Assembly: GCF_900107545.1 (NCBI RefSeq)
Contig: NZ_FNQZ01000016.1
Location: 1-64,000 of the forward strand
Length of the DNA stretch: 64,000 nucleotides
Direction of reading: 5' to 3'
Origin: Pseudobutyrivibrio sp. ACV-2
Lineage (GTDB): Bacteria > Bacillota > Clostridia > Lachnospirales > Lachnospiraceae
The notes beneath the pieces are model-generated. The model made no database searches, was not told where the DNA came from, and saw only the letters and a program-made list of their open reading frames with translations. Positions within the stretch are counted from its first letter, which is position 1. Every line of letters begins with the position of its first letter. Below, piece after piece: positions 15,352 to 24,609 of the stretch. The position numbers were made by a program, and so were the translations under genes.

Positions 15352-15712
15352 ATAACACAGAAGGGTATATTATTGGACAATATAATTTATTTTGGAGTTG
15401 ATATCTTATCTGGAACAATCCATTTGATAATAGTTTTGTAATAAAGGCTCCTCCCATAGAACAACCATAAATACAGTCAACATGACTTATTCCATTTACT
15501 TTAAGCCAAATTTCTAGTTCGACTGCTATTTCTTCTACACTTGTGAAATCATTTTTTACATTTGGATCATAACCTGGAATTGCAGGAATAATCAGATGAT
15601 ACTTTTTTTCAAGCGCTGGTATAACGTACTCAAAGAAATCCCACATCACAACTGCAGGATGAAGCAACACCATTATCTTGTCATTTTCTTTACCAAATTC
15701 ATGTATTGTCAT
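15347..15712 (-). pseudogene. Alpha/beta-hydrolase fragment, C-terminus lost
   Basis: The first 97 or so residues are a good alpha/beta-hydrolase N-terminal half: MVLLHPAVVMWDFFEYVIPA, IIPAIPGYDPN and the nucleophile elbow YGCSMGGAF. After ITKLLSNGLF the sequence becomes unrelated (QIRYQLQNKLYC...) and stops at 121 aa, where 230-270 aa is usual. The catalytic Asp and His are missing. Its 3' end overlaps the WYL palindrome. Confidence 0.75.
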
Positions 15713-15719
15713 AGCTTTC

Positions 15720-15902
15720 CTACCTAAATAGTAAACATATCCATGCTAAAAAAGCAGAAACTGGAACAATACATATTACGTGAAGTAAATGCGTCTTCCA
15801 GTTATAACCAAATAACTGCCTATTTAATACATACTTTGTTTCTGGATAAAAGTGTGGAAAAAAATTGAGACCTGCATTGCATAGCAAGAACCAATCCCCC
15901 AT
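15720..15902 (-). pseudogene. Short hydrophobic ORF, probable gene tail
   Basis: 60 codons with one C-terminal membrane span (HVICIVPVSAFLAWICLLF). No ribosome-binding site precedes the ATG at 15902. It is likely the C-terminal piece of a lost membrane protein. Family not recognised; coding status uncertain. Confidence 0.3.
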
Positions 15903-16078
15903 TCTAGCTATACACTTTATACGTTTTATCTACCTCTAAACTAATAATATCACATCAAGTTAGTCTTTGCTAACACTAGTTGCGAATATCGAATCGCATA
16001 TAATATTCTTCAACCTAGTATACAATAGCCATATCTAAAACTCTCTGTACACAACACCTGGCTCTACATAGCTATAGA

Positions 16079-16106
16079 ATGCCGAATTTCATCAGAAATT
16101 CAGCAT
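16079..16106. repeat. Imperfect palindrome ATGCCGAATTTC/GAAATTCAGCAT
   Basis: ATGCcGAATTTC (16079-16090) and GAAATTCaGCAT (16095-16106) form a stem with one mismatch around ATCA. It lies between two decayed genes and the terminator of the repeat protein. Function unknown; possibly an old terminator. Confidence 0.5.
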
Positions 16107-16126
16107 CCGTAAATGGCGCCATTAAA

Positions 16127-16174
16127 AAGGTTCCATAGGACACGGCATCAGTGTGCCCTGTCCCCTGGAACCTT
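16127..16174 (-). terminator. Terminator of the secreted repeat protein gene
   Basis: On the minus strand AAGGTTCCA (16174-16166) pairs with TGGAACCTT (16135-16127), with internal GGACAGGGCAC/GTGTCC pairing. TTTTTAAT follows directly. It lies 20 bp past the stop at 16195. Confidence 0.8.
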
Positions 16175-16194
16175 AATTATAGGTGCAAATAAGA

Positions 16195-18534
16195 CTAATT
16201 TCTTGCTTTCTTTAATATAGCAAAGACACCGCCCTTTTCACAGTTAAGTTTTGCTTTATGGTTGTAGTGCCATTTCATTTTGTACTCCTCTTCTTTGGCA
16301 TTCTGTTTGTTTACGTCAATACCATTGGCACTATATGATACTATTATTTGACGAATTAAACCATGTGTACCTGTGCGGGTTACGTAATTTGGACTCTTTC
16401 CACCAGTTGAAAAATATGTTGTTTTGCCTTCCTGCTTCAGATTTGATGTGTCAAATCCAACCTGAGTCAGATAGTCATTCATAGTGATACCCATAGCATT
16501 TACATGATCCTGAAGTCTGCAAATCTGTTCTTTAGATAAATCTTGCTTATTTTCTAATTGTTTATAATCCAATTCTTCAGAATTGTATGTCGCAATTCCT
16601 GGGCATAATTTAATTTCATTAAAACCATCCGTAGTCTTTTCAAGATATACACGTCTATTTTTACTTGCGTAATCTTTAAGAGTACCAATAATGCCATACT
16701 TGCATTTTTCAAGTTTAGCATCTTTATCACCAGTAAAAATAGATGCTATGCTCATTTTTGCTGTTTTGATACCATCTTTACGTTTCACCAAAGTATCATA
16801 CTGTTTTTTTGTATCTTCATCTAACGTAGCAACCTGTTCAGCAGTAAGGTTTACAGCCGCATCCTGTATTTTTAATACATCCATAACAAACTTACAGTTT
16901 GAAGCAAACTGCTTCACTCTGGTTTTGATAGCGTCACTGGCCTTATCCATAGCTTCTCCTGAGAACATTGATTCTTCCTTATAATAATCATAGAATAGTT
17001 CGTACAGGTTTTTACTCATAATTGATGCCTGTGGGCCTTCGCCATCCTTTGAACGAAGTCCATCTGCTGCCATGAACATATCTTTGAAAACACCTGATTT
17101 TGCAGCCTTCCTGTCCTCATCAGTACCAAGGAGAGAAGCGATTTCTACAATAGTTTTAGCTTCACCACCTTCTTTATCTTTATATTGTTTTATTATACTG
17201 CTCATGTCAGTTGCGATTTGTGTACAGCTGCTTGTAAATACATCAAGATTATTACCTATTGAATTAATCGCTGTTACTACTGGTTGTAGCCTTGTGTTTG
17301 TATTTATAAGTGTCTCAATATTTTTATCTGATATATCTATTCTTTTTGAAATCTGGTCAACTACATCTGAATACTCAGACTTTATACCTAATGCTCCCAT
17401 GATGATAGACTTAACAGGTGCTGCATAGAAATCTGAACCTGGTAGTAATTTCAATGAGCCGTCAACAACTGAACCGCAAGCTTTACCAATTAATGCAGTA
17501 CCATCATCCTGTTTCTCTTTTGCCACAGGTCCAGTTTCCTCTGTTGATTTACCAGAAAAAATTTCTGTCCCTTTTGTATTAATTGATGATTCAATCTTGC
17601 CATTAATAAAGTCTTCTAAGGTAGCATTTTCTTTAATATTATTAGCCTCAGCTTCATATTTAGCCTTCTCAATCATCTCGGCATCTGAATATGTTTTTTT
17701 ACTAATTTCATTAGAACCTTCATATACTACCTGTTCCCATGTACCATCGGCATTTCGTGTTGTTACGGAAATTGTCTCCGCAGGAATGGTCTTTTCTTCT
17801 GTAGATCCAGGAACTGTTTTTTTAGATTCTGGCCTATATATCTTTTCTGAAAATGATCCGTCTGGATTATATGTTCTCTTTAAACATCTACCGTCAGCAG
17901 CTGTATATAGATAATCTATATTGCCTTCATATGTTTTTCCACTCATCTTCAATCTGAATTCAGGGTTTGCTGGCATATTCTTAGAGACATAATCCTCCAG
18001 CTCTTCTTGGGTCATAGCCTGTGCTTTAGCAGAATCTTCTTTAGCTTCTTCCCCACCCTTATTGTCCTGAGGCTGAGCCTGGTCTGCTTCTGTAGCTGTC
18101 TTTTCTTCCTGTGGCTGTGCCTGATCTGTTTCTGTAGCTGCCTTTTCTTCCTGTGGCTGTGCCTGATCTGTTTCTGTAGCTGCCTTTTCTTCCTGTGATT
18201 GTGTTTGGTCTGCTTCTACGGTTGTCTTTTCTTCCTGTGGCTGTGTCTGGTCTACTTCTGCAACTGCCTTTTCTTCCTGTGGCTGTGTCTGTTCTATTTC
18301 TGTAGTAGCCTCATTAGCCTGTTGCATCATCACCCCGTATTCTGCGTTCCCCGTAGTGCCAATGATTGTGTCTGCATTAATTTTTTCTTCTAATGTACGA
18401 ACATACTCTGCTTGCACTTCGTTGGGAATTTCATTTGCTTCTGCTGCGAAGGCGATTGTTGACATACTAGACATTGTAATAATAGCAGCCATTCCACCGG
18501 CTAATAATCTAACTTTATTCATCCTTGTTTTCAT
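16195..18534 (-). CDS. Secreted protein with Gln/Glu-rich 14-residue repeats
   Basis: 779 aa; AGGAGG lies 8 nt before the ATG at 18534. A signal peptide (MNKVRLLAGGMAAIITMSSM...AFAAEA) is cleaved near residue 31-32. Residues about 82-165 are six copies of a 14-residue unit, consensus QTQPQEEKAATETD, a flexible acidic linker. Residues 166-779 form a large, mostly helical and charged region with no motif I recognise; there is no LPXTG or membrane anchor, so it is probably released or held non-covalently. The repeats may span the cell wall. It lies next to an AgrC/AgrA-type pair, which could regulate it, although that is only position. Confidence 0.85.
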   Translation of the reverse strand: MKTRMNKVRLLAGGMAAIITMSSMSTIAFAAEANEIPNEVQAEYVRTLEEKINADTIIGTTGNAEYGVMMQQANEATTEIEQTQPQEEKAVAEVDQTQPQEEKTTVEADQTQSQEEKAATETDQAQPQEEKAATETDQAQPQEEKTATEADQAQPQDNKGGEEAKEDSAKAQAMTQEELEDYVSKNMPANPEFRLKMSGKTYEGNIDYLYTAADGRCLKRTYNPDGSFSEKIYRPESKKTVPGSTEEKTIPAETISVTTRNADGTWEQVVYEGSNEISKKTYSDAEMIEKAKYEAEANNIKENATLEDFINGKIESSINTKGTEIFSGKSTEETGPVAKEKQDDGTALIGKACGSVVDGSLKLLPGSDFYAAPVKSIIMGALGIKSEYSDVVDQISKRIDISDKNIETLINTNTRLQPVVTAINSIGNNLDVFTSSCTQIATDMSSIIKQYKDKEGGEAKTIVEIASLLGTDEDRKAAKSGVFKDMFMAADGLRSKDGEGPQASIMSKNLYELFYDYYKEESMFSGEAMDKASDAIKTRVKQFASNCKFVMDVLKIQDAAVNLTAEQVATLDEDTKKQYDTLVKRKDGIKTAKMSIASIFTGDKDAKLEKCKYGIIGTLKDYASKNRRVYLEKTTDGFNEIKLCPGIATYNSEELDYKQLENKQDLSKEQICRLQDHVNAMGITMNDYLTQVGFDTSNLKQEGKTTYFSTGGKSPNYVTRTGTHGLIRQIIVSYSANGIDVNKQNAKEEEYKMKWHYNHKAKLNCEKGGVFAILKKARN
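18040..18291 (-). repeat. Six 42-bp tandem repeats inside the secreted protein gene
   Basis: The units are in frame (14 codons). The fourth and fifth are nearly identical at DNA level, while the outer units have diverged, a pattern of recent slippage and unit homogenisation in the middle. Copy number is probably variable between strains. Confidence 0.9.
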
Positions 18535-18651
18535 ACTCTTTGCCTCCTATAAAAATTGTTTTTCACAAATCTGATTTGCTGTGTTCTATGTTGCACATAA
18601 TAACAGTCAGTCAATCACATTTATGTCACACTGCTCATAAATCATAAATCC

Positions 18652-18798
18652 ATGGAATTAGGAGTCCTTTCCGATAACATCATAGCCCAAGGACTTTACA
18701 AGAAAATGGGCTTCACTGAATGGGGCCGTCTCCCAGAAGCCTTTATATTAGACGATGGCACTCCTATCGATGAGATAACAATGTATAGAAAGCTATGA
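18652..18798 (+). pseudogene. GNAT acetyltransferase C-terminal fragment
   Basis: 48 codons read MELGVLSDNIIAQGLYKKMG then FTEWGRLPEAFILDDG and end MYRKL. The segment N-x-x-A-x-x-L-Y-x-K-x-G-F is GNAT motif B, so this is the tail of an acetyltransferase whose acetyl-CoA-binding part is lost. The rest of the 18535-18935 gap holds only the promoter of the repeat protein and a terminator. Confidence 0.75.
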
Positions 18799-18813
18799 GT
18801 ATAAAAAACACAA

Positions 18814-18835
18814 TGGCGGAGCCTAAGCTCCGCCA
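18814..18835 (+). terminator. Hairpin after the GNAT remnant
   Basis: TGGCGGAGC (18814-18822) pairs perfectly with GCTCCGCCA (18827-18835), loop CTAA. The tract that follows is not U-rich; it may be a relic of the acetyltransferase operon or serve the minus-strand kinase gene. Confidence 0.55.
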
Positions 18836-18935
18836 AATCTATACTTAACCCTATCATTTAATAACCTCAAATACTATTCTCTGCCCTTTTCTTAAGCATA
18901 CTTTGTTAGTAGGTAAATCGCAACAAACAAAATAA

Positions 18936-20273
18936 TCATGCAGGAATAAAAATATTAAGATGAAATATATCATTCTCAATATGATATTCCATACTTCCAC
19001 CTAGCTTCTCAGCCAGCATCGACATTGATTTTAAGCCATAGCCGTGGTTTTCCTTATCCTCTTTTGTTGTTTGCAAGAATCCCCCTTCAGTTCTATGTAA
19101 TTCACTTATTTCGCAATAATTGTCAATATGAATAAACACCATATCATTATGTTTTTGGACATTTAAATGAATCAAACGTTTGTCAATATTATCAATTTTC
19201 TTTACCGCCTCAATAGCATTAGATATGGCATTTCCAAATAATGAATATAATTGATTAGGCGAAATATTACTGAGTACCGCACCATCAACAATGTGTATCA
19301 ATCTAATTTTCTCATATTCGCACTGAAGACTTCTTTCTGTAAGAATTGTATCTAATACATCATTACCAGTTTTAATACAGCTAGTATAGATTGAGATTGC
19401 TGCCTCTATTTCCTTCAGATTTTCATCAACAGAGCTTTGACTCCCACTCCGTATTTCCCGGATTTGAAATTTAAGGTCATGGCATTTTATATTGATTAAA
19501 TCTATACTCTCCTGCACCCTTTCATACATCAGTTTATCTGCATTCCACAATTCTTTAACTCTGACAACTTCCTTTTTTTCCTGCTCGCGCCATAAAAGGG
19601 CAAAATGAACTGCCAATGCCAGTGCACAACATAATATGCTCTGTAGATACATGACCACATAAACAGGGACAGGCAACTTTTTATCTCCGACTCCATACAC
19701 TAGCACTGCATTTAAAACCACATCTACTAAAACTATTATAAAAGTTAGAAATAGTTTTGTGTATCCTGCACCTATATCAAAATCTTCTTCATCGTATAAA
19801 AGGTAAGACATAAGAACCCATATCATCCAATAAATCATGCAGTAGCTCAAAAAATATACAAGAATTGTTATTATATTGATATTAGGAAGAGAGTTCTCCT
19901 GATATACATCCCCATAATTAGCCATCCCCGTAACAGTAAGGATAAAATTGTATGTTTCAAACGCAATATGCTGAGTTGTATACGCCGTAACACCGCAAAA
20001 CAAAATATTATAAACAGGCTCATCAAAACAAAAATATGCAAAAACTAGCATAATAAAAAAAAGGAATAAAAAAATAAACATTAAGGAAATAGTGTTATAA
20101 GCAACGATTGGCAAGAATCTACAAATTACAAGCAATAACATCGCAGCCCCAAAGACCTTTTTAGCAAAATTCTCTCTTCTCTTAAGTTGTACTGTGGATA
20201 TAGCCATCGCCAATAATAGCTCTATAATAAATACTACTCTATAGTTAATAATGTTAATAATAAAATTAAACAT
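18936..20273 (-). CDS. AgrC-type sensor histidine kinase (GHKL)
   Basis: 445 aa from the ATG at 20273 (GGAGG upstream inside the regulator gene). The N-terminal half has about six to seven membrane spans and no large extracellular loop, as in peptide-sensing AgrC kinases. A helical segment with KCHDLKFQIREI (His near 255) is the phosphorylation site, and the ATPase part has LFGNAISNAIEAV (N box) and HGYGLKSMSMLAEKLGG (G boxes). The start overlaps the response regulator stop by 8 bases, so they are co-translated. No agrB/agrD-type peptide genes are visible, so the ligand is unknown. Confidence 0.92.
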   Translation of the reverse strand: MFNFIINIINYRVVFIIELLLAMAISTVQLKRRENFAKKVFGAAMLLLVICRFLPIVAYNTISLMFIFLFLFFIMLVFAYFCFDEPVYNILFCGVTAYTTQHIAFETYNFILTVTGMANYGDVYQENSLPNINIITILVYFLSYCMIYWMIWVLMSYLLYDEEDFDIGAGYTKLFLTFIIVLVDVVLNAVLVYGVGDKKLPVPVYVVMYLQSILCCALALAVHFALLWREQEKKEVVRVKELWNADKLMYERVQESIDLINIKCHDLKFQIREIRSGSQSSVDENLKEIEAAISIYTSCIKTGNDVLDTILTERSLQCEYEKIRLIHIVDGAVLSNISPNQLYSLFGNAISNAIEAVKKIDNIDKRLIHLNVQKHNDMVFIHIDNYCEISELHRTEGGFLQTTKEDKENHGYGLKSMSMLAEKLGGSMEYHIENDIFHLNIFIPA

Positions 20274-20976
20274 GCAATGTTCCTCCAAAGTATCTTGCCA
20301 GATTTGAACAAAATTCTTTTTTTCGTCTTCTTGACAGAGGTAATTCTCCGCAGGGTAAAATCACAGAATCATTATTCACACTTAAAACATGATTCAAATT
20401 AACCGTGACACCGGAATTAATGCGTGAAAACATTTCCTGTGGAAGCTCACTTTCAATAGAAGATAATGAAGCCCAGGTTTCATATGTCTCACTATTTGTA
20501 TGTATATATAGTTTGTGATTTTGTACTTCTATAAAATAAATACTTGATATAAGAATTTTTACTAAACATTGTTTACTTGTAACAACTATGGACTTTTGTT
20601 CACGGCTTTTTATTATTTTGAATGCATTATCAACCATATAACTAAAGTCATAGAATGACACTGGCTTTAAAATATAATCCATAGCACGAACTTTATATCC
20701 AGCTATTGCATATTGAGCTATTTCTGTAATAAAAACTATAATAATATTTTCATCAGTTTGTCTGATTTTCTCTGCTACCTGTATACCACTTAATCTTGGC
20801 ATTTGTATGTCAAGCAACACCAAATCATATTGCGATTTAAATTCTTCTAAAAACTGATGAGGAGAATTATAGCAATCAATTTTTATCTCTCTTCCTTTTT
20901 CAATTGTATAATCGGTAAAAAATGACACCAGCATATTGGATGCTAATACATCATCTTCCACAATGACTACATTCAT
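20266..20976 (-). CDS. AgrA/LytTR-type response regulator
   Basis: 236 aa. Receiver domain with acidic pocket Asp8-Asp9, phosphoacceptor Asp56 (LLDIQMP) and Lys104 (ILKPVS), followed by a LytTR DNA-binding domain (about 135-236) with YFIEVQNHKLYIHT and FSRINSGVTVNLNHV. LytTR domains bind paired direct repeats upstream of promoters. It is the first gene of the pair, directly downstream of the GH3 gene on the same strand but separated from it by a hairpin. Confidence 0.94.
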   Translation of the reverse strand: MNVVIVEDDVLASNMLVSFFTDYTIEKGREIKIDCYNSPHQFLEEFKSQYDLVLLDIQMPRLSGIQVAEKIRQTDENIIIVFITEIAQYAIAGYKVRAMDYILKPVSFYDFSYMVDNAFKIIKSREQKSIVVTSKQCLVKILISSIYFIEVQNHKLYIHTNSETYETWASLSSIESELPQEMFSRINSGVTVNLNHVLSVNNDSVILPCGELPLSRRRKKEFCSNLARYFGGTLHV

Positions 20977-21005
20977 ATTTTCCCACCAATCTTTTTATAA
21001 ACGCC

Positions 21006-21041
21006 AAATGCCGCTCCACCATTATAGGTGGAACGGTATTT
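21006..21041 (-). terminator. Hairpin after the GH3 gene
   Basis: AAATGCCGCTCCACC (21006-21020) and GGTGGAACGGTATTT (21027-21041) form a 15-bp stem with a few mismatches, loop ATTATA. It is 12 bp past the GH3 stop and before the response regulator. Confidence 0.65.
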
Positions 21042-21052
21042 GTAAGAGAATG

Positions 21053-23926
21053 TTAACTAAGCTGTCCTTTTTTTTGTTTATAGCTCTTAATAATCAAAAC
21101 TTCCATAAGAGCAAAAATAATACAAAGTACTACATCAAGTACAATTAACATCTTGATCCATGGCTGCATACCAGGATGAAGATTTTCATCGGTGTAAACT
21201 CTACTGTTTACTGTAGTATACATTATATTTTTACAAGCACGGCGTAATGCTATAATGGATGTAGCACTTGTTCTATCTTGCACCATATTATCGCCTTTAT
21301 CGAATGCAAGCAACATAGCATCAGCGCCAGCGCGGACAGCCTGGTCAGCGTTCATATAACCATTTCCTAAGAAATAGTCAGTTATTGCAAATCCTTTAAA
21401 GTCCCATTCATCTCTAAGTATATCGGTTAATAATGCTGGTGATCCAGCTGACCACATAGGGCCAACGTAGTTGTGTGAACACATTATGGCACGAGCATTA
21501 CTGTTTTTAATTGCGACTTCAAAGCTTCTCAAATATATTTCTCGAATTGACTGCTCGTTTCCCCATGTACAGAGCATTCCATCTCTGTTTGTCTCCTGCT
21601 CATTTAATGCAAAATGCTTGAGGTAAGCATAAACACCATGTTCTGCAGCACCATTAACTGCTTGTGCTGCCATCATCCCTGTCAAATAGCCATCTTCTGA
21701 AAAATACTCTGTACTTCTTCCTTCAAAAGCCGAACGATGAATATTAATACCTGGTGCATACCATCCAGTGATTTGCATTTCGTCAGCCATCTGTCCCATT
21801 CTTTCACCATAAAGATTTGCCATATCTTTGTTCCATGTAGAAGCAGTCATGACACAAGCAGGAAATGCAATTGATCCAACTCCGGTGAAACTATTGTTAA
21901 TCGCCTGTGGGCCATCAACATCAGTAGTAGAAACTTTTCCAACACTCGCAACCTCACCTGTTTGATATCCAGCGATACCAGAAAGATTTACCATGTCTGT
22001 AATCGACATCTGATCAAGTAATTTCTCCCAACGAGGATCATCGTAATCTGCCCCTCTTAAATCCGATAATGATAAACCATTATTCTGTTCTGTCAATGGC
22101 ATTTTATCATCTGCATTATTATATAAACTTGGATCATAGTTTGACGTATTAATAAACAATGCCTTATCCTCTTCAGACATTGATAAACTTTTAGGAGCTG
22201 CTGTTGCCTCATCAAAGTTTGCAAACCCATCTGCACGTGAAAGATAAGTAACTCCACTTTCAACATAGTCTAACTTAACAGTTGCTGCGTTTTTATCACT
22301 TGTTCGTGGTTTTTTCTCATCATAAATAACATCTTCTGCTACATTATATGTAACCGAATCAAGAATCGTATGCGAATCTCCATTAATAGAAACCACATAA
22401 TCACCTGACTCTAAAACATAGCAACCATTGTTATACGCATCAAATGATGCCATATCTTCTGCGTTAATTGTAAAAGAAACTATCTCTGACTCTCCTGGCG
22501 CAAGTTCTTTTGTTTTATCAAATGCTACCAGATTTGCCGAAGATTTTTCTATTCCCCCATTGTTATAAGGCGGATTGTAATATACTTCTACAACATCTTT
22601 TCCTGCTACAGAACCAACATTCTTTACTTCAACATCTAATGAAAATCCATCTGGTGTTATGCTATAATTCTTAATCTTCTGCTTGAAATCTGTATAGCTT
22701 AAGCCATATCCAAATGGATACTGTACAACACTGTCATAATCAATTAATCCCTCTGTTGCCGCAGTTTCATAAAATCTATATCCAACATAAATTCCTTCGA
22801 CAAGATTTACAAAACATGGTGTTACTGTAGCTCCACCATATTTTTCGTCCTTCTTAAATGAATATTCATCCATGTTATCATAATGGAATTCACCAATGTT
22901 ATTATAATATGGTGTTGATGTTAAATCATAAACAAATGTATCTGAGGTTCTACCGGATGGATTAACATCTCCTTTAAGAATTCTTCCCAAACCATTAAAT
23001 CCATTTTGTCCGCAAGGAGCACACCAAATAGCACTCTTGATTGGCTCATACTCCTCAACAAAACCCATTTCAAACGCACATGGTCCATTCCAAACAACAA
23101 TAACCTTATTGAAGTTATCACATACCAGTTCAACCATTTCGCGCTCACTCTTACTAAGCTGCAAATAATGCTCATTTCCAAAATCGGAATAATTACCATT
23201 ATCATTGTATTCGCCTTCCGCTGGAAGGTTCCCAATATTTGTAGGTAAATCAGCCTGTTCTGTACCTGCTCTGGAAAGAACTACAACAGCAGTATCAGAA
23301 AAGTCTTTAGCAGACTTAATTAACTCTTCAGGATATGTAGACGCTGGTGGCTCAGGAAGTGACCAATCCTGATGTCGCATTCCTACATCTGGTCTCTCCG
23401 CAGCATATTCTGTATAGAATTTACATAAATCTTGATTAAGGTTGAATCCAGCATTTTCGAGACCATCATATAGGGTTGTAATAGAATACTGTCCTGATGC
23501 AGCACCAGAACCTCTACCACTATAATTAGGTGCAATGGAAGCCCATCCAAACAGGTTCAAATTCGTAGTATTAGAAAGTGGTAATACATTATCTTCATTT
23601 TCCAATAATATGATTCCTTCCTCACTAACCTTTTGAACATCTTCAAGTGTCTGTTCCACTGTTTCATCTGTCAATTTTCCATCTCCCATAACCAGTGAAA
23701 TCATAGTGCTCATAGGTCCAATGCAAATCATATTTATTATGGCTATCAGAGCAAGAACAAATGCACCTCCCGCTTGAGCCCTTACTAAATATTTTATATG
23801 TTTCTCTTTATTCTTGCAGATTACTATAGCTACAATTGCAAGAACAAAAACAACACCTATAGCAATTAAATAAATTGAAATGGCATTGATTACGTTCATC
23901 ACGTCTTCAACGGTAAAACTAATCAT
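21053..23926 (-). CDS. Membrane-anchored, domain-permuted GH3 beta-glycosidase
   Basis: 957 aa. Two membrane spans at the N-terminus (about 12-35 and 52-75) and one near the C-terminus (about 920-945) bracket the enzyme. Domain order is reversed relative to most GH3 enzymes: the alpha/beta-sandwich domain comes first (SEEGIILLENEDNVLPL, about 100), then a fibronectin-III-like part (about 430-540), then the TIM barrel (about 640-900) with KHFALNEQE, and nucleophile Asp850 in GFAITDYF. Permuted GH3 enzymes are known from Ruminococcus and Butyrivibrio. The likely substrate is a beta-glucoside or xyloside from plant fibre. The topology suggests the catalytic part faces outside. No SD-coupled neighbours. 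Confidence 0.92.
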   Translation of the reverse strand: MISFTVEDVMNVINAISIYLIAIGVVFVLAIVAIVICKNKEKHIKYLVRAQAGGAFVLALIAIINMICIGPMSTMISLVMGDGKLTDETVEQTLEDVQKVSEEGIILLENEDNVLPLSNTTNLNLFGWASIAPNYSGRGSGAASGQYSITTLYDGLENAGFNLNQDLCKFYTEYAAERPDVGMRHQDWSLPEPPASTYPEELIKSAKDFSDTAVVVLSRAGTEQADLPTNIGNLPAEGEYNDNGNYSDFGNEHYLQLSKSEREMVELVCDNFNKVIVVWNGPCAFEMGFVEEYEPIKSAIWCAPCGQNGFNGLGRILKGDVNPSGRTSDTFVYDLTSTPYYNNIGEFHYDNMDEYSFKKDEKYGGATVTPCFVNLVEGIYVGYRFYETAATEGLIDYDSVVQYPFGYGLSYTDFKQKIKNYSITPDGFSLDVEVKNVGSVAGKDVVEVYYNPPYNNGGIEKSSANLVAFDKTKELAPGESEIVSFTINAEDMASFDAYNNGCYVLESGDYVVSINGDSHTILDSVTYNVAEDVIYDEKKPRTSDKNAATVKLDYVESGVTYLSRADGFANFDEATAAPKSLSMSEEDKALFINTSNYDPSLYNNADDKMPLTEQNNGLSLSDLRGADYDDPRWEKLLDQMSITDMVNLSGIAGYQTGEVASVGKVSTTDVDGPQAINNSFTGVGSIAFPACVMTASTWNKDMANLYGERMGQMADEMQITGWYAPGINIHRSAFEGRSTEYFSEDGYLTGMMAAQAVNGAAEHGVYAYLKHFALNEQETNRDGMLCTWGNEQSIREIYLRSFEVAIKNSNARAIMCSHNYVGPMWSAGSPALLTDILRDEWDFKGFAITDYFLGNGYMNADQAVRAGADAMLLAFDKGDNMVQDRTSATSIIALRRACKNIMYTTVNSRVYTDENLHPGMQPWIKMLIVLDVVLCIIFALMEVLIIKSYKQKKGQLS

Positions 23927-24259
23927 ACATCTAATACCTCCCAGTTATCGTTACAAATCTTTACTAAGAATTGGTGCGCTCCATTTCTTTTGAGATGATA
24001 CTAACATATGAAAAAATGTGCTTCAATGAACCTTTCGAATATGGTTATCTTTATTACGTAACTGGTAATTTAGATTCAATCTCCGGATGTTCTGTAAGTA
24101 TTCTGTCTAAAAGGTCTGCTCTGTCAGTCTAATGATTTTTTGCCAAATTTAATAATTTGTTCGATTTACAAGAATGCGTGTTCGGGTGTATTATCTTCTT
24201 ACAAAAAGCAAACGTATTTTCGGAAATTATGTTCGTTATATTACAAGGAGGTAAGACCT
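23927..24259. other. Intergenic region between GH3 and the HAD-like gene
   Basis: The divergent promoters of the two genes must lie here. A 45-codon frame (23995-24132, plus strand, MILTYEKMCFNEPFEYGYLY...) has no ribosome-binding site and no recognisable family, so I do not call it a gene. AAGGAGG at 24245-24251 serves the gene at 24260. I see no repeats or RNA structures. Confidence 0.5.
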
Positions 24260-24592
24260 ATGGAGCTTTCAGATAAAATTATCGCTGTAGATTTTGATGA
24301 TACTCTTTGTTTTTCAAATTGGCCTAATCTTGGTGCGCCGAATCTTCCATTGATTAATTACTTACATACGCAAAAAACAGCTGGTAGCAGAATAATTTTG
24401 TGGACTTGTAGGGCAGGGAAACCTTTAGATGAAGCTATAGAATGGTGCAAACGCTATGGCCTTTATTTTGATGCAATTAATGATAATCTCCCAGAAATAG
24501 TGGAGCTTTATGGAAATAACAGCAGAAAAATCACCTGCGATATTTACATAGATGACAGAAATATGAAACTAGAGGAATTGGTAGGTCAATGA
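24260..24592 (+). CDS. HAD-like hydrolase
   Basis: 110 aa from the ATG at 24260, placed by AAGGAGG nine bases upstream; a longer frame to 24140 has no start signals. The HAD motif I is IAVDFDDTLCF (Asp nucleophile near residue 10), followed by RIILWTCRAGKPLDEAIEWC and a terminal YIDDRN (motif IV). This short cap-less form is common on phage and Firmicutes genomes and is a probable small-molecule phosphatase, substrate unknown. It stands alone on the plus strand. Confidence 0.82.
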   Translation: MELSDKIIAVDFDDTLCFSNWPNLGAPNLPLINYLHTQKTAGSRIILWTCRAGKPLDEAIEWCKRYGLYFDAINDNLPEIVELYGNNSRKITCDIYIDDRNMKLEELVGQ

Positions 24593-24609
24593 TGGAATAC
24601 ATATATAAT

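Noticed and set aside
18007-18393. Plus-strand Cys/Leu-rich repeat ORFs opposite the secreted protein repeats
   Set aside because: They are the reverse frame of the 42-bp repeats; no ribosome-binding site and a biased composition caused by the repeat.
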